This document shows, piece by piece, positions 23,889 to 32,452 of a DNA stretch of 37,943 nt. The notes under the pieces are model-generated. The model was not told the DNA's origin. It saw nothing but the letters and a program-made list of their open reading frames with translations, and made no database searches. Both the position numbers and the translations under genes were made by a program. Where the stretch lies: the NCBI GenBank assembly GCA_947626985.1, contig CANQUG010000035.1:1-37943 (forward strand). The letters run 5' to 3'. Every line of letters starts with the position of its first letter. Positions within the stretch are counted from its first letter, which is position 1. Source of the stretch: an uncultured Lachnospiraceae bacterium. Its GTDB lineage: Bacteria > Bacillota > Clostridia > Lachnospirales > Lachnospiraceae.

Positions 23889-26003
23889 ATGAACATTCTG
23901 TTGTGCGGACATGGCGGGGCATTTTGCCGGCAAATGATCCAGCGTTTCAACAAGGAGCGGCATTCGGTTTACCTGATTACGGGTGCGGAAGGTCAGGACG
24001 GCCTGGGCAGGCTGGGTGCGTTCCAGGCCTATCCCTTCTCCTATTCCAATGAAAACATCTCGCGGATCATGCGGAGCGCCGCCCCGGACGTGCTCATCAT
24101 TCAGGGGGCGCACGACCCGCTCTATGACTGGCGCAGCGCCGACCGGCAATCGGTGCGCTTTCTTTCTGATCTGACCAATCTGCTGGTGGCGTCCGAGGCA
24201 GTGGGTGTTCCCCGCGTGATCTTCCTGTCGGCACTGGGGGCGCAGCAATATCAGGATGGGCGCCTGTCCGCCTTTTCCGACGCCAATGAGCGGGAACTTT
24301 ACCGCATACTGAGCTGCGGCGAGGATCTCGTACGCGCCTATTCCAATGAAGATATGCGTACGACCGTGCTGCGCCTGCCGCCCGTGTTCAGTGGAAGCGA
24401 CGACGCCTACGATGTGGGCAGTGCCTGCCGCCGCATGGCGGAGCAGTACCTTTGGGAGCATGAGCTGTATTACGTTCCCGATGAGAGGCATCAGGAGATT
24501 TTCTATCCTGATGCGGCTGAGGCAGTGTACCGGGTCGTGAAACAGACGGAATCCGACCCGCTCATTCAGGCAGGAGGGTTTCCATTTGCGGAGCGGAGCT
24601 TTGTCGAAGCGCTGAAGGCAACCGGTATCGTGGAAGAAGGCATCCTTCGGCTGCGGGAGGAGACGGATGTGCCTGTATCCGCCTTTGAGCCGAATCTAAC
24701 GCACGAGCTGGATCTTCGGCTTAAGTATTCGGTGGAAAATGTGGCGCGGCCGCTGCTGGAGGAATTGCGAAAGCACCGCGAGAGGGAGGAGCGCCGCAAG
24801 AGACATAAGGATTCCTTCTGGCGGGAGCATCTGCTGCCGGTGCTGGAAAACATTGGCCTGTTCTGCATCATACTGCTTATCACCTGGCTGATCCGGGACA
24901 CCTGGGTGGGAGAAAACCTGAATCTGTTCTATATCTATGTGTTGGTGATCGGCGTCACCTGGGGCATGGCGCATTCGCTGTTTGCGTCGCTGTTGTCCGG
25001 ATTCGCACTGTTTCTGCTGATGCAGGAGCGGGGCGCGCCGCTGGTACTCGACTACGGATTTTTCGTGCGTTTTCTGGAACTGCTGGTGCTGGGTGTCATC
25101 GGCGGCTATATGCGGGACAAGTACCGCCGCAAGAATCGGGATCTGGTGGATGAGAACGATTTCAACCAGAACGAGGTGCGCGACCTCACCCGCATCAACG
25201 ACAGCAACGTTTACGTGCGCAATCTGTTCGAGAAACGCCTGATGGGCTACCGAAACAGTCTGGCGCGCATCTACGAGATCACCAGTCAGCTGGATTATAT
25301 GGAGTCCCGCAAGGTGCTGTTTCACGCAGTGCAGGTGCTCACGCAGATCATGGAGACGCCCCACGCGGCGGTATATGTGGTCAGCGGCAGCAGCGGCTTC
25401 TTCAGGCTTGCGGCCTCCAGCTCGAAGCGGGCGCGGCAGATGGGCAAATCCATTCTTTTTGACGAGAAATCGTTCCTGTACCGCAGCCTCAGCCAGAAGG
25501 AGAACTATCAGAATCGGCTTCTGGAGGAAGGCAGACCCACCTTCGCCGGAGCGGTCTATCGCGGGGATGCTCCCGCTGTGATCGTCATGGTGTGGATGGA
25601 TGAGATCGAACAGGTGAACCTGTACAACAGCAACATGCTGGCCATACTGTGCCGCCTGCTGGAAAGCTCGATCCACCGCGCCGTGCTGTATGAAGAGTCG
25701 GTCTACCGGGATTCGTATCTGCCGGATACGCGGATCATGGTTGAAACGGCGTTTCGCAATGTGCTGGACACCTTCGAGGAGGGACGGCTGCAGGGGCTTT
25801 TGGAGTATGTGTTGTTTAAGGTGAAGGCGAATGCTCAGGAGCGCGCCCGTGCGGCGAGCCTGGTGCGTGACACGGATGTATTGGGTGAAATGAACGGCGA
25901 ACTGTACGTGCTGCTGGCTAATTCCGGAGCGGAGGATGCCCACTTCGTCGTGGATCGCTTCGCGGCGAATGGAATGGGATTGGAGGAAGTCAGTCAGCTG
26001 TGA
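23889..26003 (+). CDS. pelD: PelD-like c-di-GMP receptor with N-terminal reductase-like domain
   Basis: The 704-residue protein has four parts. Residues 1-290 resemble an extended short-chain dehydrogenase/epimerase, but the nucleotide loop is irregular (CGHGGAF) and the YxxxK position reads Tyr138-RIL-Ser142, so it is probably inactive. Four membrane helices lie at about 319-335, 344-360, 362-378 and 391-406. A short helical linker leads to a GAF domain (about 465-600). The C-terminus is a degenerate GGDEF domain in which the inhibitory-site RxxD is kept (Arg660 to Asp663) and the active site reads NGELY (669-673). That pattern, binding without synthesis, is the hallmark of PelD, which activates Pel polymer synthesis on binding c-di-GMP. 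TGGAGGAAA precedes the ATG. PelE, PelF and PelG follow. Confidence 0.8.
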   Translation: MNILLCGHGGAFCRQMIQRFNKERHSVYLITGAEGQDGLGRLGAFQAYPFSYSNENISRIMRSAAPDVLIIQGAHDPLYDWRSADRQSVRFLSDLTNLLVASEAVGVPRVIFLSALGAQQYQDGRLSAFSDANERELYRILSCGEDLVRAYSNEDMRTTVLRLPPVFSGSDDAYDVGSACRRMAEQYLWEHELYYVPDERHQEIFYPDAAEAVYRVVKQTESDPLIQAGGFPFAERSFVEALKATGIVEEGILRLREETDVPVSAFEPNLTHELDLRLKYSVENVARPLLEELRKHREREERRKRHKDSFWREHLLPVLENIGLFCIILLITWLIRDTWVGENLNLFYIYVLVIGVTWGMAHSLFASLLSGFALFLLMQERGAPLVLDYGFFVRFLELLVLGVIGGYMRDKYRRKNRDLVDENDFNQNEVRDLTRINDSNVYVRNLFEKRLMGYRNSLARIYEITSQLDYMESRKVLFHAVQVLTQIMETPHAAVYVVSGSSGFFRLAASSSKRARQMGKSILFDEKSFLYRSLSQKENYQNRLLEEGRPTFAGAVYRGDAPAVIVMVWMDEIEQVNLYNSNMLAILCRLLESSIHRAVLYEESVYRDSYLPDTRIMVETAFRNVLDTFEEGRLQGLLEYVLFKVKANAQERARAASLVRDTDVLGEMNGELYVLLANSGAEDAHFVVDRFAANGMGLEEVSQL

Positions 26004-26039
26004 GTGAACGCAGGTTTGTGGTTCGCGGAGGAGAAATCA

Positions 26040-27071
26040 ATGGAAGATACAATTCGGGGAATATGGCATTCAGATAACGAAGCGGCCGCCAGACGGCTTC
26101 AGCCCTTTGCCGTGTGGGTCCGGCACTGTGTGAACGCGGTGCGGGATTTCTTCCAGGGGATGAGCGACTTTGAGATCGTCAGACTGATCCTGCTGATCAA
26201 CTTAATCGTCGTGGCGCTCTACCTGCTTTTCCACCTTTGGAAAAAGCGCTGGAAGAAGGGCCTGCTGCTCTCGGTGTTCATGCTGGCGATGCCGGTGGTG
26301 GGGCCGCTGTATCTGTTGTTCGGGGAGCTCCTTCAGGCGATCCAGAAGCTGTTTGGCAATCGAACCGTGAGTATGGAGGAATTGAGCTTCGATCAGAGCC
26401 GTGTGCGAATGATACTGGACGCGGATGTGGAGAAGGAGCGCAATGTGGTTCCGGTAGAGGAGGCGCTGCTCGTGTCGGACAAACAGGACAAGCGCGTACG
26501 ATTCCTGGAGATTCTCAAGCAGAAGCAAACAGAACCGCTCAGCACCATTCGCAGCGCGGTGGAGAACGAGGACTCGGAGATCGCGCATTACGCCGCCGCT
26601 TATGTGACGGACACGATCTCACGTGTCAAGGAGCGCGAGATGACCTTGCGAAAGGCATTTGAAGAGAATCCGACGCTGGAAAACTGCGAAGCATACACGC
26701 AGCATCTGCGAAAGGCGATGGAGATGAACGTGTTCGAGGGCGCGGAGTGGCGCAGGTATCTGGAGAGGCTGGAGCAGAGCTATTTTTGGCAGAATGAAAA
26801 GACCTCCCGTCCCTGTTCCGTCCGGGATATGGCGGGAATTGCGCGGCAGTGGATGAAGCTGGGGGACATTCAGAGCGCCGGTCGCTGGATTGACCGGCTG
26901 CGCCCACGGTGCTATGAGGATCTGGACGCGTTTAAGGCGTGTGCGGTGTACGACTATCGCCGCGGAGACCGCGCCGATTTGATGGAGCTGTTGGAAAATG
27001 TGCGCGGTTCTGCGTTGGAGCTGGACAGTGAAGCGCTGGACTGGATTCGTTTTTTTGATCGATCCGCGTAA
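26040..27071 (+). CDS. pelE: PelE-like membrane protein with helical-repeat tail
   Basis: The ATG at 26040, preceded by GGAGGAG, gives 343 residues; a GTG at 26004 would add 12. Two membrane helices at about 47-68 (IVRLILLINLIVVALYLLF) and 73-95 are followed by a cytosolic, helix-rich region resembling tetratricopeptide-type repeats. In Pel systems PelE joins PelD, PelF and PelG in an inner-membrane complex. I assign PelE from the order right after pelD, the two-helix plus repeat layout and the size; sequence motifs alone are not decisive. The gene begins within 40 bases of the pelD stop. Confidence 0.6.
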   Translation: MEDTIRGIWHSDNEAAARRLQPFAVWVRHCVNAVRDFFQGMSDFEIVRLILLINLIVVALYLLFHLWKKRWKKGLLLSVFMLAMPVVGPLYLLFGELLQAIQKLFGNRTVSMEELSFDQSRVRMILDADVEKERNVVPVEEALLVSDKQDKRVRFLEILKQKQTEPLSTIRSAVENEDSEIAHYAAAYVTDTISRVKEREMTLRKAFEENPTLENCEAYTQHLRKAMEMNVFEGAEWRRYLERLEQSYFWQNEKTSRPCSVRDMAGIARQWMKLGDIQSAGRWIDRLRPRCYEDLDAFKACAVYDYRRGDRADLMELLENVRGSALELDSEALDWIRFFDRSA

Positions 27072-27091
27072 GGTGTGAAGGTAAATGGGAT

Positions 27092-29314
27092 ATGGATATG
27101 ATTATTTGGCGTAACGTTCTGACACTGGTGGAGATTGCGGCAGGATACGGCCTGCTGTGCGTCTGTCTGCCATCGCTGTGCCTGCGCGATTTCGTGCAGG
27201 ACAAGCCGCTGACCTATCGCTTCATTTTTTATCAGGTCTGCGCAAATATGTACCTGATCCTGTGGGGGTTCGTGCTGGCTTTCCTCAAGAGCTTCAACAC
27301 GATCACCCTCTGGCTGACGCTGGTGCTGCTGCCGCTGGCAGCGACGGCATGGAGAAAGCGGGAGACAGTCACCGTGCGCTTCCTGGCAGCCAGGGAGACT
27401 GCCGAGACCATCCTGACAGGCATGTACGGTATGCACGCGCTCTGGCGCAATCTCATTTTGTCCCTGCGACGCCGCTGCAGGCGTATCTACTGCCGTTATA
27501 TCAAGGGCCATGTTTGGGAATTGCTGGGGATTTGCGCAATGTTTGCCCTCGTCTTGTTTTTGTATGGGCAATACCATTTAACCACTGTGGGTTTTGCCTA
27601 CGGTGATGAAAATGTCCACTTTTATTGGGAAAAGGAGTTACTTCATGGGAATCCATTTCCTTCAGGAATGTACCCACATGGCATGCACTTTTTAGTTGCA
27701 TCGCTGTCGGGAATGTTTGGCATCACAATCAGCAGGGCAGCCCTGCTAATAGGGATCTTTAATGATTGCCTGCTTTTTTGTATGCTGTATTTGGTTTTGA
27801 AGGAGACCTTTTCATCTCGAACCGCAGTACTGTTCGGCATAGGTTTTTTCCTTACAACCAATATGTTTGAACGTATTGTCTGGTGGAGATACCAGTCAGC
27901 GCTCCCAATGGAGATGGGGCTCATTCCTTACTGTACGATGTTTTATGCACTGCGGCGTTATGTGGATAGTCGCGACGGCCGTGACTGGCTGCTCGCTGTC
28001 CTCTCTCTGGGATGGTGCATTCATATTCACTTCTATGTGGCTATCCTGGCGGCACTTACTTGTGTAGCATTCGGAATCGCATTTCTGATGCCGATACTTA
28101 AAAAAAAGATACTGCATTGGCTTATCATCGGCGGACTCGTGGGATCTATGTTAGGGTGTATGCCATTTGGCCTGGGATATGTTTTGGGCTATCCATTTGA
28201 ACGATCTATGGGTTGGGCCTTAGGAGTGATTCAGGAAGAATCAGAAGCCATAAATGCAGCCATGGCACTCACGGAGCTCAGCCAAAGTGAAGCGGAGAAT
28301 GAGGTAATAGACGCAGGAACTGTCTTTACTATGGAAGAGTTTCTGGATGAGGCATTCTTTTGGTCGGTAAAAAATCCAGCGGCAAGGATTGTGCTGCTCA
28401 TCTTGGATATGATCGTTCTATTATGGGGACTTTTGGGAGCCGTATTTTCCAGAAAAGATCGGCTTCGCTGTCTTATGATACTATTCTATGGCTTGACCTG
28501 GGTGGTTGGGCTGGTCATATCGACAGGTGTCATTCCCCTGTTTGATCGAGGACGATTCAGCGTGTTTTTTGGATTTATGTCTACGCCCCTCTTCGTGTTA
28601 CCGGCACAGTTCTTCCACGATACGGCGGTATTGATGCACATTAGACCGAAGTATGCTGAAATGAGCCTTACTGTGGTCGTCCTTACTTTTTTCTTCTTCA
28701 TGGCTAGAGGTGGTTATGTAAGAGATGATTTCGCAGTTGAAACAGGAATTATTGAAGAAGGCGATATGGAAACCGGTTATCGCCTGATGGATGAATATCC
28801 AAACCAGACATGGACGATCGTTTCGACGACATACGACCTCAATTTTGTTCGGTATTATGGCTATCACACTGAGATCATTGATTTGATAAAACATCTTGAC
28901 GCGCGGAAGGGAAGCTTGCATTTACCTCTGGATGAAGATCACATCTATGTGCCAACCAAGGATATTTTCGTCGTTGTAGAAACTAAAATAGATCAGTATG
29001 ACGAGCGGAGTTATTTCCGAAACAGCCATATAGGTGGCGGAGGTATGCTGGAAAACCGCGGCGATCCGACGCCGGAGCTGGCGCTGACGGATCTTCCGGA
29101 AACGGATCTGCTGAATGACGTTCATATATACTTCTATCCCTGGCGCAAGGTCGTTATGTCGAAATTGTATTACTGGATGGAAAAGGTGAAGGAAACCTAT
29201 CCCAACGAAGTATCCGTATTCTATCAGGACGAAGTTGTCACCGTCTACCATATTCGCCAGGACGAATATTTTCCGCTGGATCTGATGCTTGATTATCAAT
29301 CCGATCTGCGGTGA
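27092..29314 (+). CDS. Large polytopic membrane protein of the polysaccharide locus, possibly GT-C-like
   Basis: The 740-residue protein has about 12 or more predicted membrane helices between residues 5 and 540 and an extracellular-looking C-terminal domain of about 200 residues. After helix 4 a loop reads FAYGDENVHFYWEKELL, an acidic loop in the place where GT-C glycosyltransferases bear their catalytic acid; this is an inference. I do not recognise a named family. It sits between pelE and the DUF2194-like gene where a pelA gene would be expected. The first 450 bases and the last 280 are GC-rich, whereas roughly 27545-29030 is AT-rich, suggesting replacement of the central segment. Confidence 0.7.
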   Translation: MDMIIWRNVLTLVEIAAGYGLLCVCLPSLCLRDFVQDKPLTYRFIFYQVCANMYLILWGFVLAFLKSFNTITLWLTLVLLPLAATAWRKRETVTVRFLAARETAETILTGMYGMHALWRNLILSLRRRCRRIYCRYIKGHVWELLGICAMFALVLFLYGQYHLTTVGFAYGDENVHFYWEKELLHGNPFPSGMYPHGMHFLVASLSGMFGITISRAALLIGIFNDCLLFCMLYLVLKETFSSRTAVLFGIGFFLTTNMFERIVWWRYQSALPMEMGLIPYCTMFYALRRYVDSRDGRDWLLAVLSLGWCIHIHFYVAILAALTCVAFGIAFLMPILKKKILHWLIIGGLVGSMLGCMPFGLGYVLGYPFERSMGWALGVIQEESEAINAAMALTELSQSEAENEVIDAGTVFTMEEFLDEAFFWSVKNPAARIVLLILDMIVLLWGLLGAVFSRKDRLRCLMILFYGLTWVVGLVISTGVIPLFDRGRFSVFFGFMSTPLFVLPAQFFHDTAVLMHIRPKYAEMSLTVVVLTFFFFMARGGYVRDDFAVETGIIEEGDMETGYRLMDEYPNQTWTIVSTTYDLNFVRYYGYHTEIIDLIKHLDARKGSLHLPLDEDHIYVPTKDIFVVVETKIDQYDERSYFRNSHIGGGGMLENRGDPTPELALTDLPETDLLNDVHIYFYPWRKVVMSKLYYWMEKVKETYPNEVSVFYQDEVVTVYHIRQDEYFPLDLMLDYQSDLR

Positions 29315-29338
29315 CGATTGAAGGGAGGGAAATGTGAC

Positions 29339-31027
29339 GTGCAGAGGATAAACTTTCGGACCAGGAACCAGCTCAAGCGGAACGTGTACATTTATATCGT
29401 TCTGTTCTTCCTGGTGTTCCTGGTGGTGTTTCTGCTGTTAGCCAATCTGGATCGAATCGTTGCGCAGTACAATCGGGCCTCGGAACACTCCCAGGAACTG
29501 CGGATCCAGGCCATCTTCGAACGTCTTCGCTCGGAAGGGACTGACTCGGCCATTAACGCTGATACAACGACAGGCGTTGTGCCTGTTTCGGAAACAGAGG
29601 GAATCTGCGAAGTTAGCTTGCTCGGTACTGATCCCATCTGCAAGCTGTTGAAGAGTCACCTGAACATGCTCAAGCAGCCATGGAAGCAGATCACTGCCGG
29701 GGGAGAAGCATCGGGGCTGATCATTGTGGCGGAATCACAAGTCAGTCAGGATACGATGAATTGGCTTCTGGAGCAGAACGATGCGGGCGTACACCTGCTG
29801 TTCATCTCCATGCCGCCGCGGGAGGTTTTAGAGCAAGAGGAAATGCGCGCTCGGCTGGGAATCGCAACCGTGGGGGAGAAGATTACCTATCCCGGGATGC
29901 GCACAAGCAAAGAGATGATGCTGGGCAATATCCTGGAATACGACGGAAGCGACGAGGAGGAGGGAAGCCTGGACGTTGAGGCTTATGACATCATACTTAC
30001 CCAGCAGATCAAAGTATTCGCTCACGCGCTGACGGAGGATCATCTGGAGCGCGGCGTTACAGAACTCCCTCCGCTGTTCTGGCGCTGCGCACCAGGCGGC
30101 GGGAAAGGGGATGTCTACGTCTGCAACGGCAATTTTCTCTCAGATGAAACCGTCTATGCCCTGCTGCCTACTGTGTTGGGAGACATCCGCGGTAGCTATA
30201 TCTATCCCATCGTCAATGCCTATTGTACGATGGTAGACGGTTTCCCATACGCAGAAAACGAGGAGCGTGAGATGTGGCGGGAGTTCTACAGCCGGGACGG
30301 CTTCGGCATTCAGCGCGAACTGCTGCTTCCTGAATGGGAGCGTATAGAGAATATATACGGTACAGCGCTGACTTACTTCTCTCCGGCCTGCGAAGAGATT
30401 CAGACCGAGGCCGGTGAGGAGATGAGCTTCTATCATACTGAATTTCAGCGGGGCAGTGCGGAACTGGCCGGAAAGAGCGGAAATGTATTCTATTTGTATG
30501 CCCCGGATGAGCCGCTGCGTGTCGCACCTATAGAGCCCGGCTTTTCATTTGAAAGCAATGGAACACTCCAACTCCCCTATTTGGGCGGTGACTGGCTGTC
30601 AACGAAACAGAGCCTCTTTCCCACGGCGGGTCTGGCTCGTGGTCTTGGTTACGTCGGCCTGTGCATCGACGTGCCGGAGCTGCTGGAGATCGGGGAGAAG
30701 GTGGGACTTCCGAAGTTCTTTGAGCAAATCGAATCGCTCCTGGGTTATCAGAGCACCCTGTATCCCTGGCTGGAGCGGACGACAGCCCAGGAGGCGGTGG
30801 AGCGGATCGATACCTACATGAATCTTCAGCCGGCCTATACCTATCATGAGCTTGGTATGACGGTAGAGCTCGGTCACTTTGAGCGGGAGGCCTGGTTCCT
30901 GCTTAAAACCTACGGTAAGGATCCGGAGATTGACAACGGAACGATTGAGAAGATCGGAGAAAACACCTATCTGGTGGAGATCACCGCCCCGGTCGCGGAG
31001 ATCACATGGAGCAGAGAGGAAGAATGA
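29339..31027 (+). CDS. DUF2194-like anchored extracellular protein
   Basis: The GTG at 29339, nine bases after AAGGGAGGG, gives 562 residues. A single N-terminal helix (about 15-37, VYIYIVLFFLVFLVVFLLL) anchors a large extracellular domain. The domain resembles DUF2194 proteins, which occur beside PelF/PelG-type genes and have been considered relatives of polysaccharide hydrolase/deacetylase folds. I cannot point to a catalytic motif with confidence; candidate acidic positions are in NAYCTMVDGF and CIDVPE. It may replace PelA in modifying or trimming the exported polymer. The stop overlaps the start of pelF. A TTG at 29318 is an alternative start. Confidence 0.6.
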   Translation: MQRINFRTRNQLKRNVYIYIVLFFLVFLVVFLLLANLDRIVAQYNRASEHSQELRIQAIFERLRSEGTDSAINADTTTGVVPVSETEGICEVSLLGTDPICKLLKSHLNMLKQPWKQITAGGEASGLIIVAESQVSQDTMNWLLEQNDAGVHLLFISMPPREVLEQEEMRARLGIATVGEKITYPGMRTSKEMMLGNILEYDGSDEEEGSLDVEAYDIILTQQIKVFAHALTEDHLERGVTELPPLFWRCAPGGGKGDVYVCNGNFLSDETVYALLPTVLGDIRGSYIYPIVNAYCTMVDGFPYAENEEREMWREFYSRDGFGIQRELLLPEWERIENIYGTALTYFSPACEEIQTEAGEEMSFYHTEFQRGSAELAGKSGNVFYLYAPDEPLRVAPIEPGFSFESNGTLQLPYLGGDWLSTKQSLFPTAGLARGLGYVGLCIDVPELLEIGEKVGLPKFFEQIESLLGYQSTLYPWLERTTAQEAVERIDTYMNLQPAYTYHELGMTVELGHFEREAWFLLKTYGKDPEIDNGTIEKIGENTYLVEITAPVAEITWSREEE

Positions 31028-32448
31028 GAATGAGAGTCTGTCTGATTATCGAGGGCGCTTACCCCTACATTCAGGGCGGTATGTCCAACTGGGTGCAGCA
31101 GCTGATGCTGAAAATGCCGGATGTGGAGTTTGTGGTGCAGAGCATCGCGGCCGACCGCACCAGCCACGGGGAGTTCAAATATGAGATTCCTCCGAACTGT
31201 CTGGAGATCGAGGAAATCTATCTTCAGGACGACGACTACATTGATATGCGCACGCAGAAGAAACTGCGCATGTCGGATGACGATTACTATGCCCTGGAGG
31301 GGCTGATGTTCGGCACGGAGGTGGACTGGGAGCGCGTGTTTCACTTTTTTGACCGGAAGAACGTCTCTCTGAATGCCCTGCTCACCGGCAAGGATTTTTT
31401 GAGCATGACGCTCAACTATTATCAGAAGAATTATGTGCGCGTCACGTTTACGGATTTTCTGTGGAGCATGCGTTCCATGTACCTTCCGTTGTTCTCCGTT
31501 CTCAAGGGGCATCCGATGAAGGCTGATTTTTACCACTCCGCCTCTGGAGGATACGCCGGCATACTGGGAAGCATGCAGCGTTCCCTGTACAGGAAACCAT
31601 TCCTCATGTCCGAGCACGGCTTCTATACCCGCGAGCGCGAGGAGGAGATCATTAAAGCCGACTGGGTGCAGGGGGTGTACAAGGATCTGTGGATCGCCCA
31701 GTTCCACAAGATCGGCGACTGTTGTTACCGCTACGCGGACAAGGTGACATCGCTGTACCCGGACGGCAGGCGCATACAGATCGAATCGGGCTGTCCCGCT
31801 GGAAAGACCCTTGTGATTCCCAACGGTATCAACCCTGAGCGCTTCAGCGGAGCTGCGCAAAAGGCGGAGGACGATCCCTGTATCAACGTGGGCGCGCTGC
31901 TGCGTGTCACGCCTATCAAGGACGTCAAGACGATGATCCGCGCCTATGCGCTGGCCAGAGAGCGCTGCCCCAGGCTGAAGCTATGGATCATGGGCAGTCT
32001 GGATGAGACTCCGGACTATGCCCGGGAATGTCAGGAGCTGGTGCAGGAGTTGGGGGCGCAGGATGTGGAGTTTACCGGTCCGATTCGTCCGGAGGATTAC
32101 ATCGGCAGGATGGACATGATGATTCTGAGCAGCCTGAGCGAGGGACAGCCTCTGTCTATATTGGAAGGCTTCACGGCAAAGAAGCCCTTCATCGTCACAA
32201 ACGTGGGCAACTGCCGGGGATTGATCGAGGGCGAACGGGATGCCTGGGGACCCGCCGGGATCGTGGTGCCCATCATGGGCGTGAGCAAAATGGCGGAAGC
32301 GATTCTGAAACTGGCCAACGATCCCGAACTGCGCCAGCGGATGGGCGAGGCCGGAAACCGGCGCGTCCGACAGTTCTACGATGAATCGGACATCATGAGC
32401 CAGTATCGAAGAGTCTACGAAGAGATGGCTGCACTGCAGGAGGGATGA
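31024..32448 (+). CDS. pelF: PelF-type GT4 glycosyltransferase
   Basis: From ATG 31024, overlapping the upstream stop in ATGA (an ATG at 31030 is equally possible), the protein has 474 residues. It opens RVCLIIEGAYPYIQGGMSNW, the glycine-rich start characteristic of PelF. The central SEHGFYTREREEEI and the GT4 catalytic pair in EGQPLSILE (Glu-x7-Glu, near residue 375) are clear, with the NVGNCRGLIEG loop after it. PelF uses UDP-sugar in the cytosol to build the Pel chain, in complex with PelD, PelE and PelG. The nature of the sugar here is inferred. Confidence 0.92.
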   Translation: MRMRVCLIIEGAYPYIQGGMSNWVQQLMLKMPDVEFVVQSIAADRTSHGEFKYEIPPNCLEIEEIYLQDDDYIDMRTQKKLRMSDDDYYALEGLMFGTEVDWERVFHFFDRKNVSLNALLTGKDFLSMTLNYYQKNYVRVTFTDFLWSMRSMYLPLFSVLKGHPMKADFYHSASGGYAGILGSMQRSLYRKPFLMSEHGFYTREREEEIIKADWVQGVYKDLWIAQFHKIGDCCYRYADKVTSLYPDGRRIQIESGCPAGKTLVIPNGINPERFSGAAQKAEDDPCINVGALLRVTPIKDVKTMIRAYALARERCPRLKLWIMGSLDETPDYARECQELVQELGAQDVEFTGPIRPEDYIGRMDMMILSSLSEGQPLSILEGFTAKKPFIVTNVGNCRGLIEGERDAWGPAGIVVPIMGVSKMAEAILKLANDPELRQRMGEAGNRRVRQFYDESDIMSQYRRVYEEMAALQEG

Positions 32449-32452
32449 GAGC

